Assembly (NCBI RefSeq): GCF_000471905.2
Contig: NW_006500104.1
Span: 2,349,491-2,413,490 of the forward strand
Reading direction: 5' to 3'
DNA from: Amborella trichopoda
Taxonomy: Eukaryota > Streptophyta > Magnoliopsida > Amborellales > Amborellaceae
Length of the DNA stretch: 64,000 nt
Shown here: in pieces, positions 10,101-20,060 of the stretch
How the letters are laid out: the number at the start of each line of letters is the position of its first letter
How positions within the stretch are numbered: position 1 is the first letter of the stretch
Notes under the pieces: generated by a model
Told to the model about the DNA's origin: nothing
Database searches by the model: none
Seen by the model: the letters and a program-made list of their open reading frames with translations, nothing else
Program-made: the position numbers and the translations under genes

Positions 10101-13100
10101 ATTGCAACAACCTTATAGAAACCACACTATAATTATAACTATAATTAATTCAACTAGAAAATTATTAATTTTCTTGAAACTAAACAGTTAATTATATTTG
10201 AGATTGAGGTCCTAAAAATAATGTGTAGGAAAGAATAGAGACAGACGTGGTACTCTTAAATTTAATCGAGAGGTCTATGGAATGACGAGAGAGAGAGAGC
10301 GTAACAGGAAGGGACCACGACAGAGAAGAAAGGAGGGGGTTATGGAGAGAGATGGGGAGTTAGAAAGTAGAAGATGCGAGAGACAATTGTGTGTGGAAAG
10401 TTCTAACATCTAGACGAAAATGAATAATGATTTCGTCCTCGCAGAGCTCTAAAAAAAGCCATTAGAGCGGTTGAAATTGACCACCATTGCCATAGGTCCC
10501 CATTGTTTGACATTTGATTGGTATGATGTTAAAAAGCTGTGGGATACAAAAGTGACTACATTGTAAAAGTGTCCTAAACTTTAAAAGGAAAACATCTCTA
10601 TTCTTTTTATTTTGAATTTCATTTCTCAATAGATCCAAGTTTTGAAAATAATATTCAGGCCTCTTAAAATCCACCTTCATAGCCCTCTGAATTCAAATAC
10701 CTGCAAAAGTTTTACAAAAAATAAAAAAAAAGGATAAAAAACTTCGGGAGAGAGAGCACTATGAAGAGAGATAAACAGGGCGCTAACCATGCCATTTGAC
10801 AATACATTCTCCCCCATCTCCAGCAAAATCACCGTGGTTGTATATGACATGGTTGGGTGTGGAAATGTGGAGCAAAAACTCTATGATGAAGAGAGATACT
10901 CCACTCTTGAAGCTTTTTCTTATGATCTTCTATGTCTCTCTTCAAAGAGCTTGGCGTTTAAAGATGTATCTTTTAGGGCTATTCCATGTCTGGTATGGTA
11001 TGTTGCTTTGTTGCTATTAAAAGACCAGAGTTTTTTTAGAGTCTGATACTCGTTAGTGCTTCTCCAAGGTCTGCCCCGGGCCCAAAAACCCATCTGTTAG
11101 AATTCAGAGTCCTCACTTGTTTTCTCTCTCTAAAGCTTCTTTTTCTTTCTAATGCATGAGTTCTCTCTCTCTTTGCTAGTGAAATGTCGCCATTCTCGAA
11201 TCGTATCCTCTATCAAAACCCGCTTCTTAGATTCCATTGTTTTTCTCACTCTGGCTTTGTTTCTCTCTCTAAGTCAGGTTCTCACTATTTGACACCTCTG
11301 TTTCCTTTGCAATCATAATCCCAAAATTGCGTTGTTTTGTCTCTCTACCTCTCTCACTCCCCCTCTCTGAAACCCATTTCTCCCTGATTTATCTCTCACT
11401 ATCCCCCAAGTTTAAGGTCTCTTTTTTTTTCTTTTAAAAGAAAACAAAGAAAAAATTTATGAAACTTTTGCAGATACTTGAATTTGGAGGGCTATGAAGG
11501 TGATTTGAGAGGCCTGAATTGGGGTCTTGATTTGGAGAGAGAGAGAGTGTTGGGGGAAGTTAAAAGATATATTATTTAGGATATGTATGACACAATATAT
11601 ATTTTGAAATCTTGATTTTATTGTAAAATAAAACCTAAAAACAATGGGTACGAAAATATTTACTCAAATTTAAATTATAAATTTTTGTGATCTACTTTTG
11701 AGATGGATTTCGAACCTAATTTTTGGAAAATATACTCTCTCTAATATATAAATCATTAACATATCAAAAATTAAATTTTAAAACTAAAATTAATATAAAA
11801 AAATTTAAACCTTTTATTTTTAATTTTTTTTGGATCGGACGAATACTTTACGTCCATCATTAAGATTAACATGACGGATGTTTGATGCGTCGGAAAGCAA
11901 ATGCAGACCGCGTCCCCAACGCATAAAAGACTTTTCCTATTAAAGGCAATAGATTTGGGGAGACCACACTGTACAAAAGTTGTGGCACCCCATAAAGATA
12001 ATTATATGGACTCTTTTAGTTTGAAATTTTTTGTAGAATACTTATTCACTCCTAAGATCACTTAAAAAGAAGTTGACGATTTGTTGCTCAAAATCTTCCA
12101 AATCAACTATCTTTTAAAGATTGATTTTTGAAACATTATCATTGAAGGATAGTCATAAACATGGTTTTAAGGGCCAAAAATCAATTTTTGTTAGGTAAAG
12201 TTATCAAAAAATGACAAGGTGAATCAGGAACGATTTAAAAATTTGTGAGATATGAGAAATTAGTGTAACCACATGTTTTTGCTGCGAGACCACGGTGCTG
12301 TGCTAGGTTGGTCTCACGAGAACTTGTTCCCCGGCAACCCAAAATACATGTCTATGTGATTTGGATGCAAGACCATGTTCTAGGATGGTCGCGTGAGACC
12401 ACTCGAACTGCAACCCTACATTAAAATGGAGAGAGGGTCTTACCCACTACCGGGAAAGTCAATTTTCTGGACATTCGAAGCAACTATCTTTCCCAACTTT
12501 GCTAACAAATCGAACATATTTTTTCCTTGTAAATAACTGCTTCCGAAGGCTGTCCTTGAAATAACGTCCAACGTCAAAACCCGAAATTCACCTGAAATTT
12601 CAGTATCTCGCCCTTCGTAATCTCTCCATCTGCTTATCATTTCTTCAACACTTATTACCATTTTTGAAAGCACACCCTGCGAGATACATAAATTCTCTAT
12701 TTCAAAACTCAATTCTAATTATTTGAGATTCGCTACATGAATCATATTTTTGTATTATTCTCTGTCAAAAGCAATACCTTTAAAAAGACAAAAGCATAAT
12801 ATTAGTTTAGTATTCATAATAAGATGTAAACTTTTAAGCTTGCTGTCTCTCTAACAACCTACCTCTTTTACCCAAGTGTAGGATAGGTTAAAGAAAAGTT
12901 TAAGATCCTATCCTTTCTCTCAACCCCAGCTTCAATAAATGCAATGCACTAAAATATTGATTAGACTTTTGTTTGTTTCTAGTGAATGGTGAAGTGCAAG
13001 AAACTTTGCATGGGTATATAACGAAGGGCTTATATTAAACAAAATTGGTTTTGTATAACTATATTATCCCGTGAAAAATCATGTTTGGTATTTTTGTAGT

Positions 13101-16100
13101 AAAATAACTGTATCTTGTGTGCCCACAAACTCACGCAAAAATACGAGTCGGCAAAGTCACGAAAAAAAGGTGTTTGTTTATGCACCCGTCTCTTTCGCTC
13201 ATGGCCATGATAAATTGGACAAACAATTGGGAAGAGTTTGTCTAATTATAGCAAATGCCTTTATGTGAGAGACACGTGTACTCTAGTTGAAAAACAACTC
13301 ATAGTTTTATTTAGAGAGAGAAACAACTCATTTTGACTTTTGACTAGGGTCTCATGACTTTGCTAGAGAAAAAAATTTGCACAAACAATTAGGGAAGAGC
13401 CTTTAGTTTTTTTTTGAGAACTGGGTAGAGATATGGTAAATTTATTTTTGAGATAAATATTAGAGAATTTTTAGTGAGAGTAGCTATATCAAAATTTCAA
13501 GTTTTAGCGAGAGAAAATATCTTAAAATTTTAAAGAGAGATGAACTATTTAAATATAAAGTTTTAGTGAGAGAGAATGTAACTTAAAATTTTAAAGATAA
13601 AAAATATCTAAATTTTTAGAGAGAGAAACCATCTCAAATTTTTTAAAAGAAATTAACTCAAATTTAAACTTTAGAGAGATAGAGTACCTTAAAATTTTAA
13701 AGAGAGAAATAATATCAAATTTTAGATAGAGAAACTGCCTAATTTTTTTTAAAGAAAAATTGTCTTAAAATTTTTTCAGAGAAAACTACATCAAATTTTA
13801 AGTTTTAGAGAGATGAACTACATCAAAATTTAGAGAGAGAACAACCTGAAACTTTTTATAGAGTGAACTAAATCGAATTTTATTGAGAGCAATTACCTAA
13901 AAATTTTTTATATCAAATTTAAAATTTTAGATAGTTTTTCTATCTAAAAATGTTGAGATAGTTTCTCTATTTAAATTTTAAGAAGTTTCTCTTTTTAAAA
14001 TTTGGTATAGTTTATCTCTCTAAAATTTTGGTAAAATTTTTTACAATGGAAAAATATTTTATATGTACTTGTTGCATATCAAATATGTGTAATATAATTT
14101 TCACATGAATTATATTATAAACCCAGGTGTCCTAAATAGTATAAACCCAGGTTATGCATCGTCTACAAGCTATCAAGTCATTTCTCAATAACCCCGTTTT
14201 GACATAACCAGAATGCAAAACATGTTTCGTTTACCCTAGGATCTAAACAAGCCCATATTGTTTTTTAAGTTTAATAGGTGCATCCCACCCTTGTGAGAGG
14301 TGTCCACGTCCCAACTTTTCCCAGCAAAACAACTAATAAATTTAAAATAAGAACTAAAATATTGTGAGCCATCCGATAAAGATGAGACCAGTGGGGGAAA
14401 AAGTGGTCAAATTCAACCGTTAGGTGAGAATACTGTTTTTAATTTTGGCTGATTTTGGTGAATCGATCGGGTATTTTAAAATAAATGTAAAAAAATATAT
14501 GTAAAATAATAAAAAATAAGGGATGCTGTTTGTGATGCATTCTTTTTAATATTTTTTATATTTTAGCGAAGATTAAAAATGTTTTTGGCCATTAATACTT
14601 ATTTTTACATTTTTTCCATCTATTTTAGAAAAGTTCAAAAATATTCCTAAGCACAAATAGTCTCTTTAAAATCTTTTTTTTCCTCATTAATTATGAACTT
14701 CATTTGGACTAGTTTTGTTTAACCATGTTTTAAATATACTTTTCATATTTATTAGATTTTGTTTTGTTTTATTTTTTAAAATTTTTTTTTTTATCGCTCG
14801 GGATTTGCCTTGTTAGGCTGGTTGCACTGGCCAATTTATAGCTTAGTACCAAATAACTGCTTCCGGCTCCATGTTTGGTTCACAGTTCCAGTTGGATTTT
14901 CTTACACTGGATGAGCCACTTCGAAGTTAATTTGCAAAATCGCGCCTGATGTTATACCAACCATCAAAAAAAAAAAAAGAACGAATGATGACCAACCAGG
15001 ATCCTCTTTTTAAAACATAAATTTGTATTTTAATGCATAATTCTGTAAAAATCCTCCAAATTTCCTTTATGCAGCTTCTTCCACAAAGAGAAAGTTCTAC
15101 CGAGCATCAAGATGCAAAAAAATAAAGCATGAAAAACAAATAAAAACTTGCCTTTTGCTGATCTTATACTGAATATCAAGATTCAAAAAAGAAAGCACTA
15201 AAATTAAACAAAAACTAGCTATTTTTGTTAATCTTCCACCAAGCATCATGATGCAAAAAAAAAAATACACAAAAATCAAATACAAACTTACCATTTTTGC
15301 TGATCTTATCCTGAGCATCAATGCACAAAAATCAAATACAAACTTACAATGCATCAGGCCCTATTCTTTTGCGGCCGGGCCCATTGCCAACCTTACTAAA
15401 CATCAAAATAAACATTAGAAGGTTCACATTATAGTTCTTATATAATTTGGACTTATCTTGAACACATTGAGGTAATCTCACCATTTCACCAGGGCTAAAG
15501 GTTAACTTAGAAGTCCAAATTACAATTAAACTCCCTAAGTTTCATTTCTTTGGACGCCTACGAAAAATACAATAGCTTTCCCTAAGTTTTGCTTACTCGA
15601 CGTCTTGTTGCAGAGGTGACTAAGAGTCGAGCACCCCAAAGTAGAGAAAGAGGCAAAGAAAGAGAGAGAGGGAGAACAAACAAATAGAAAGATAAATATA
15701 AAGGGCTCTTAGGAATAGGTAAAATCTCGAGAGAGAGAGAATGACAGAGATCACACCAAAATATAAAGATGGATGAATTTTTATTGAAAGGGCATCCTTG
15801 TGAAGGGAGAATTAAGGTTGTGGATTTAAATCTTTGCAATTTTTCAACTATTTGAGGACGGCTACAAGAATCCTAGTCCTTCATTCTCATCTATCAAAGG
15901 CCATACTTTAAGAGGGATCATAAGCCCTTATATCTTTCTGATTCAGCGTGTCGTTTATGGAGAATCCCTTAGCATAAGTAATAATGCAGATTTTCATAAA
16001 AAGTTTTCAAGAACTTTTAAATTGTCTATCAAATACAACTCACCTCCTCTACCCGGGCTTGGGATGCAAAGAAAGTCTCAAGGTTCTCACCCTTGTCAAC

Positions 16101-16797
16101 CTGTTGCTCTAAATCTGTGTATATAAAGATTCTTAACCCCATATAGAGAAAGAGAGAGAGAGAGAGAGGGGTTACTCTGAGGGATTCTCCATTGAAGGCC
16201 TTGTTGGCGAGCTTACGGTGGCGAACCCATTTCTCTCCATTGGCTGATACAAGGCCATCTCCTAATAACCTTTTCACAATTGAATTCTTCTTTGGTTTTT
16301 GGAAATCACCCCTTTTATTGTTGAGAATCTCTCGTATGAGCTCTGGATCGGTGACGATAAGCTGTGGTTTTGGGCCTAACCAGCAAAGTAATACACTCCC
16401 TGCGATTATGGAAAGAAACCCAAAATCATCATAAAAAAATTACTAATATCGTGAACTTCCACTTGGGTTCATCCCTCTCTCTCTCTCACGTACCATGGAT
16501 TTTGATCCAAGAGTAGAAATGGGGCTGAACTCGAGGAAAAATATCATGAGAGAAATCCATGGGTTTTGCAGACGATTCCATTACCATCAGCCCAACTTCT
16601 TTATTGTTTCCATGGAGGAATTTGTATGGGGGACCTCTAATCCCCTGTTTCTCCATAAACTTTGTTAATGTAAGAGGAATCCACCATATTTTCACTGCAA
16701 ATTCCACCAATTTGAACACCAAAAACATAAACAATAATGGGCATAATGCTCTTAAGATTGTAGAGAAGATATTAGATACCATGAAACCTGCACTCAT
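3758..16797 (-). CDS. Cytochrome P450, CYP72 clan, CYP749A-like (5 exons)
   Basis: Haem-thiolate monooxygenase, expected to be anchored in the ER membrane and to take electrons from NADPH-P450 reductase; its substrate is unknown. Exons on the minus strand are 16797-16494, 16399-16176, 12676-12444, 5509-5146 and 4183-3758. All introns are GT-AG and the phases sum to exactly 517 codons (516 residues plus stop), the usual length for the family. Residues about 14-36 form a hydrophobic anchor, followed by a Gly-Pro-Pro hinge near 55. The I-helix AGHETTS is at about 326-332, ExxR at 382-385, PERF at 437-440 and the haem loop [10 protein letters not shown] at 457-466 with Cys464. The wording of the K-helix and haem region is closest, from memory, to CYP749A22-like proteins; related CYP72-clan members act on hormones or terpenoids. 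Nothing is missing, so the gene is probably functional despite its 13-kb span. The start is the only Met ahead of the anchor. Confidence 0.9.
4184..5145 (-). other. P450 intron 4 with long T tract
   Basis: 962 bp, strongly AT-rich. On the coding strand a T-tract of about 35 bases, broken by single C residues, begins about 20 bases after the donor (plus positions about 5091-5127). No inserted element was recognised. Confidence 0.7.
5146..5509 (-). CDS. P450 exon 4 (I-helix)
   Basis: 364 nt, acceptor AAATGGAG|A at 5509 restoring the Gly codon split by intron 3, donor AAAATA|GTAAGA. Encodes the oxygen-activating I-helix ([16 protein letters not shown]). The apparent run of phenylalanines after the exon is read-through of a long T tract in intron 4. 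Confidence 0.9.
6581..6835. repeat. GC-rich minisatellite with CCGGCGGTT and ACACGTGCAGACGT units
   Basis: The block ATCATCAACCGGCGGTT followed by TGACGTCACCACTC recurs at about 6583, 6622 and 6687. A second block, TTCTACACAGACACGTGCAG, recurs at about 6657, 6730 and 6776. The periods vary between 39 and about 73 bp, showing a compound tandem array. Several units contain the palindromes GACGTC and CACGTG, which are also core binding motifs of plant bZIP and bHLH factors. Confidence 0.7.
7025..7095 (+). repeat. tRNA-like relic, possible SINE head
   Basis: The stretch GGTGGCGTGATGGTTATGAC resembles a pol III A box with D-loop, and ATGTCGAATCCCCTTGG about 40 bp later resembles a B box/T-loop. 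Spacing fits a tRNA-derived head of a plant SINE. No acceptor stem pairing is complete, so a working tRNA gene is unlikely. The stretch that follows is AT-rich. Confidence 0.35.
8175..9040. mobile_element. Non-autonomous Mutator-like element (Pack-MULE)
   Basis: 866-bp element in P450 intron 3. Its left end starts GGGAAATTTACGTATGAA and the right end, read inverted, starts GGGAAATTTACGTACGAA. Similarity of the inverted ends extends about 50 bp through a poly-T stretch to TTATAACGG/TTATAATGG. A perfect 9-bp target duplication flanks it. No transposase is present, so movement would need a MULE elsewhere. The interior is clearly richer in G and C than the intron and encodes a MYB-like fragment on the minus strand, as expected when a MULE captures host gene sequence. 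The near-identical termini and target duplication suggest a fairly recent insertion. Confidence 0.85.
8316..8430 (-). pseudogene. Captured R2R3-MYB R3-repeat fragment
   Basis: The minus strand reads [20 protein letters not shown], then [17 protein letters not shown]. The signature [25 protein letters not shown] is the third repeat of plant R2R3-MYB transcription factors, including the regularly spaced tryptophan. Upstream in the same frame the R2 repeat is not recognisable, and downstream the usual N-E-I/V-K-N-x-W end of R3 has been replaced by K-E-T-E-R-R, so only a partial DNA-binding repeat remains. It lies on the same strand as the P450, inside its intron. It cannot make a working MYB protein alone. 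Confidence 0.75.
10654..11519. repeat. Foldback element / inverted repeat in P450 intron 3
   Basis: About 62 bp at 10654-10717 (TTCAGGCCTCT … CTGCAAAAGTTTTAC) recur inverted at 11460-11519, with roughly 80 percent identity by eye. A 740-bp middle part separates the arms. No open frame of interest lies inside; GA/CT-rich runs occupy part of it. It may be a decayed foldback transposon or MITE-like element. Target duplications were not found. Confidence 0.6.
12444..12676 (-). CDS. P450 exon 3
   Basis: 233 nt, acceptor CTCGCAG|GGTGTG at 12676, donor GTAGTGG|GTAAGA. Encodes the D-F region including [15 protein letters not shown], a stretch strongly conserved in the CYP72 clan. The open frame runs upstream to 12712, but that part is intronic. 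Confidence 0.9.
13290..14040. repeat. AT-rich degenerate array with inverted end
   Basis: Repeated variants of TTTTAGAGAGAGAAACTATC and TCAAATTTTAA, spaced about 30-45 bp, run from about 13290 to 13920. From about 13930 to 14040 the same unit appears in the opposite orientation (GATAGTTTCTCTATTTAAAT). The whole can fold into a long imperfect hairpin with a switch point near 13925. More than fifteen degenerate units are present. Confidence 0.65.
15097..15357. repeat. 70-bp tandem repeat, about 4 copies
   Basis: Units starting GAGCATCAAGATGCAAAAAA or variants begin near 15100, 15170, 15240 and 15312, each with AAATACAAACTTAC- and TTGCTGATCTTAT-like segments. The last copy is truncated. Intronic to the P450. 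Confidence 0.75.
16176..16399 (-). CDS. P450 exon 2 (B to C helix region)
   Basis: 224 nt, acceptor TCGCAG|GG at 16399, donor CTCAGA|GTAACC. Encodes [18 protein letters not shown] and the C-helix stretch [11 protein letters not shown] with the conserved W-x-x-x-R that contacts a haem propionate. A (GA)n run sits right after the donor, inside intron 2. Confidence 0.9.
16494..16797 (-). CDS. P450 exon 1 (membrane anchor and hinge)
   Basis: 304 nt, ATG at 16797, donor CATG|GTACGTG, phase 1. Encodes the N-terminal hydrophobic anchor, the GIRGPPYKF hinge and the start of the A-helix region. Intron 1 is only 94 bp (16400-16493). Confidence 0.9.
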
Positions 16798-16980
16798 CTT
16801 CTTCTCTCACCTTCTCAAGTCTTAGATTAGAGAATTTCTCTTTGTTTAGACCAGCCTAGGGTTCAGAAGAGTATTCACATTTGCCAATGTTTCTTTCTTT
16901 TTTCTTTGATGGGACAAGTTCTTTTGACTATTCATGGAAGTGGAAATATGACATGGATTTGGATCAATTATTGTTTCCAC

Positions 16981-16990
16981 ATATTTTATA
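16981..16990 (-). promoter_or_regulatory. Putative TATA box of the P450 gene
   Basis: The minus strand reads TATAAAATAT about 185 bp upstream of the ATG at 16797. The intervening segment would be promoter end plus a 5' UTR of about 150 nt. It is the best TATA-like match in the upstream 300 bp, but AT-rich sequence makes chance matches likely. Confidence 0.4.
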
Positions 16991-17034
16991 ACCCCCATCA
17001 CTCCCTTGGGTAAAATCTTTGAAGGTCTTTTATG

Positions 17035-17159
17035 GCAATGGAATATTGAGGGATGCAAGTTCTGAATGTATTTTAGGGCAATGGAATATTGGGGGATGCG
17101 AGTTCTGAATGTCTTTTAGGGCAATGGAATACTGGGGGATGCAAGTTCCAGTCAATTCT
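17035..17159. repeat. 43-bp tandem repeat upstream of the P450 promoter
   Basis: GCAATGGAATATTG followed by GGGGATGCAAGTTC starts at 17035, 17078 and 17121, a period of exactly 43 bp, three copies with few differences. It lies about 240 bp upstream of the P450 start codon and only about 45 bp beyond the putative TATA box, so it could carry promoter elements. Confidence 0.85.
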
Positions 17160-17708
17160 ACGTCGGACTACTTATTCCGACTTATTGACATGCCAAACAG
17201 TAGTTTGCCTGTGTGTTCCAAAGAAAAATTAAGTTTGATTGAAATTTGTCAAATTTAATTTTTAACCGTTTTGGTGAGTGACACTAGTTCAATAAAGTTG
17301 GGCATTAAAGTATCCTGTGAGTCGGCCAATTCACCTCTTCATGCGGTGTCTCCCTCCAAAAATATATCTCAAGATGTATTTTCTATCCAAAACTTTAGAG
17401 TTACATAGTCTCAACCATGACAATGATCTAAATTTTGATTTATTTTAAAATATAAATATTATTTTTTGAATTCTTTATTCTCTCGTCAATTTTAACTTTT
17501 AGTGTTTATAAAAAATTTTCACATCCATCTTATGGTGTTTAATAGAAAACGGACAGCATGGTAAAAAGTGAGTCGCCTAACTCACCAAAACCGAGTCCTC
17601 TTTGTTATATATTTTATGTTTTCAAATTATTATTCTTATTTTCCTTTTTTTAATTTATGAAAATCGAATTAAATTAGTGCAATTGGCAGTGTTGTATGTT
17701 ATTTTTGA
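17160..17708. other. Spacer between P450 promoter and LTR, no gene seen
   Basis: Ordinary AT-rich sequence, probably distal promoter of the P450 gene. The inserted LTR starts at 17709. Confidence 0.5.
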
Positions 17709-19665
17709 TGTACTTACATCCTTGACGCAAAGAAGAAGAGAGCCAATGAGAACTTAGTCTTGCCGGTACCCAAGACACTGCCAGACCAAATAAACACTGC
17801 AAAATAAGCCTAAAACTGGGCACCTCTAAAAAAGTACTAGAATGGCTTCAAAAGGCATGAAAATGGTAGTTTGAGATGTCCGAAGGATGCTCACAAAGTT
17901 TTGTCACATTCCGATAAGTTTTGTTATGATCAGGACGAAACTTGGTTTTCAAATCCAGCTCCTATCATATCGAAAATGGACCTTATAACTACATCCTAAT
18001 TTTTTAAGTTTCAAAACAGTACCAAACCACTACCATTAGATCCAAAACGTCGAAATCCTCTAGGGATCAAATCTGGGCGTAATCGAACCTTCTAGGACCA
18101 TTTTGAGCCCAATTTCCATAAACGGGTAGGTTTCACACTATTACGGTGCGGCCTCGGTGAACAAGTTACTATTTTTGGAAACTACATTTTCACCCCCCAG
18201 GATGATTTTCAAGTGCTCATAGCTCGCTCGTTTGGAATCGGAACAAGCTCAAATTCGGACACATGCTAGGTCACAACAAAACCTGGTCATTTTGACATAT
18301 GGCACGCATCATGGTATGTCTCGAGACGAGAGTTTCGTAAGTCGGATCTGCACGAAATAAGGCCCGTTACGACCACCTCGCGAAGGGCTACAAGTTTGGT
18401 ATAGTTTTTACGTTCAGTTAAAAGCCGAATAGTACAAATTTCAAGGTTAAAAATGACAAGAGTTTGGTCACTGGAATCCCGTTTTTGACGACTTCCCAAT
18501 TTGGGGATATGCTCAAATGGAAACCAAATTGGACAAAATTTAGTACAAACCGATTATGAAAATGTTCCATTTAATTTATGACCCAAATAAGGACTTGGAA
18601 CTTCATCGATCATGCCGGATCGGTGGTCAAAATTTATGGACTTGGCCGGATTGTTGCCCTTTCATGAAAAATCTGTTGTCAAGACAATCAAATGACATTA
18701 AAATGTTCAGAACGGATCAAACATCAAATTTACGATGATGGATCGTCTGAATCACCGCCGTAAGTATCTGAAAAAACTCTCGAAGTCTAGCAATGACAAG
18801 AGAACCCTCATAGAGAAATGGTTTTGTTACTTGCTCAAAAGAACTAATGGATATTTTTATAATTTTTTCCAAAAACAGGATTCCACTTTATTTCCATTAA
18901 ATTGTAATTTTCCACAATTTGACTTAGTTTTGAGCATTTCACTCTTATTTTGTGGTTGCTCTATATAAGTGATCTCAAGTCAATTGTAAGCCTAAGTTGG
19001 GAAGCATAATAAAAATTGGGTTCTCGCCCCTTCAAGTCTTTGATTGTTCATAGCTTCTAACTTCAAGAGAGAGGAGAGAGAAAACTTTACCACCTTGGGT
19101 AATTACTTTTGGACCTCCAACTCCCTATAAATTCTAACTTTATACACCCTAGAACTCCTAACTTCCAATAGTATTCTATGCACACTACATCATACATCCT
19201 AGCCTACACCATAGTCCATACACCCTAGCTTTGACCTAAACCTAGCCCACTTTCTCTCTCCTCTCTCCCTTCTCTCCCTTATTTTTCTCTTTTTTTCTTA
19301 TCCCCTATCTGCTGACACACACCTCGGGATGTACACATCATCACCCATCTCTCCACTTTATCAAAATCTCAAGCTCGCGTCTAGGAGTGTACACATCATC
19401 ACTCCTCTCTCCTCTCCGTCGTTATCACAGGTGCAGACCTTCCGTTTTACACCTCTCTCTCTCTCTCTTTGCTTGTCCATTTTTTCTCTCATCTCCCACT
19501 TTTCTCTCCACCCGCGCTCATCTCCCTCTTTTTTCTCCACCCGTGCACATCTCCCTCTTTGCTTGTCCATTTTTTCTCTCATCTCCTACTTTTCTCTCCA
19601 CCCCCGCTCATCTCCCTCTTTTATCTCTACCTGTGCTCATCTCCACCCGCGCTCACCAACTTCTT
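17709..19665 (+). mobile_element. TAT/Ogre-like LTR, plus orientation, truncated
   Basis: Begins TGTACTTACATCC, matching the start of the minus-strand LTR at 54802 (TGTACTTGTATCC). It shares with that LTR, and with the one ending at 59888, an ordered series of blocks: CCAAGACACTGCCAGACC, a GGGATCAAATCTGGGC block, GGTAGGTTTCACACTATTAC, and the GCTCAAATTCGGACAC…GACATATGGCAC core. A TATA box (CTATATAAG) lies at 18960. The U5 part has repeated CACCCTAGAACTCC- and CATACACCCTAGC-like segments, then CT-rich repeats. No terminal CA or tRNA primer site follows; the copy breaks off near 19665 and joins repeats of opposite orientation. Confidence 0.65.
18960..18968 (+). promoter_or_regulatory. TATA box of the plus-strand LTR
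   Basis: CTATATAAG at the U3/R boundary, at the same place relative to the conserved core as TATA boxes in the sister LTRs. Transcription would start about 30 bp downstream, at about 18990. Confidence 0.5.
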
Positions 19666-20060
19666 TTATTGAGGCTATTTTTACCCGTGACTTCGAGCTC
19701 ACATCCACCTTTTTATTTTCATTTTTACTTATGGCGCCCTTTTAGGGTTTCACCATGCTCGGGTTTCTAATTTAGAATACTTTTACTCATGACTTCGTGG
19801 CCACATTTGTCTTTCATTTTTACTCATGGTGCCCTTTCGTGTTTTCACCATGCCCAATTTTCTTTTTGGCACAATTACCCATAACTTTGTTGCTATGTCC
19901 ATATGAAACTCTCACTTTTACTCATGATGATCCTTATCGGATTCTCATCATGCCCGACTTTCTTTCTTTTTTGATGATTTTACCCACAACATTTATGGTT
20001 GTGTCCGTCTTTATAAAAGAGAATGCATCCTCCTTGATGATGAATAGAATGGAGGGGTTA
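19400..20060. repeat. CT-rich and CCATG-type tandem repeats
   Basis: From 19440 to 19665 a unit of about 55-60 bp (CATCTCCCTCTTTTTTCTCC, CACCCGTGCT…) repeats three to four times. From 19680 to 20000 a different unit (TTTTTACTCATGGTGCCCTT with TTTCACCATGCCC) repeats about every 80-100 bp. The second unit recurs at 24440-24680 and, in opposite orientation, at 48840-49040, so it belongs to the spacer of the TAT-like elements. The open frames here are by-products of the repeats. Confidence 0.6.

Larger units (their letters stand above)
5510..12443 (-). other. P450 intron 3 (6.9 kb, transposon-rich)
   Basis: Intron between exons 3 and 4. It contains a possible hAT-like element (6413-7996), a tRNA-like relic (7025-7095), a Pack-MULE (8175-9040) and a foldback repeat (10654-11519). 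The remaining segments (5510-6412, 9041-10653, 11520-12443) are AT-rich with no gene seen. Confidence 0.8.
12677..16175 (-). other. P450 intron 2 (3.5 kb)
   Basis: AT-rich intron between exons 2 and 3. It contains an AT-rich inverted tandem array (13290-14040) and a 70-bp tandem repeat (15097-15357). No gene or intact transposon recognised in the rest. Confidence 0.8.

Noticed and set aside
12677..12712. ATG-initiated extension of P450 exon 3
   Set aside because: It lies upstream of a clear CAG acceptor; the family protein continues directly from exon 2 to the Gly at 12676.
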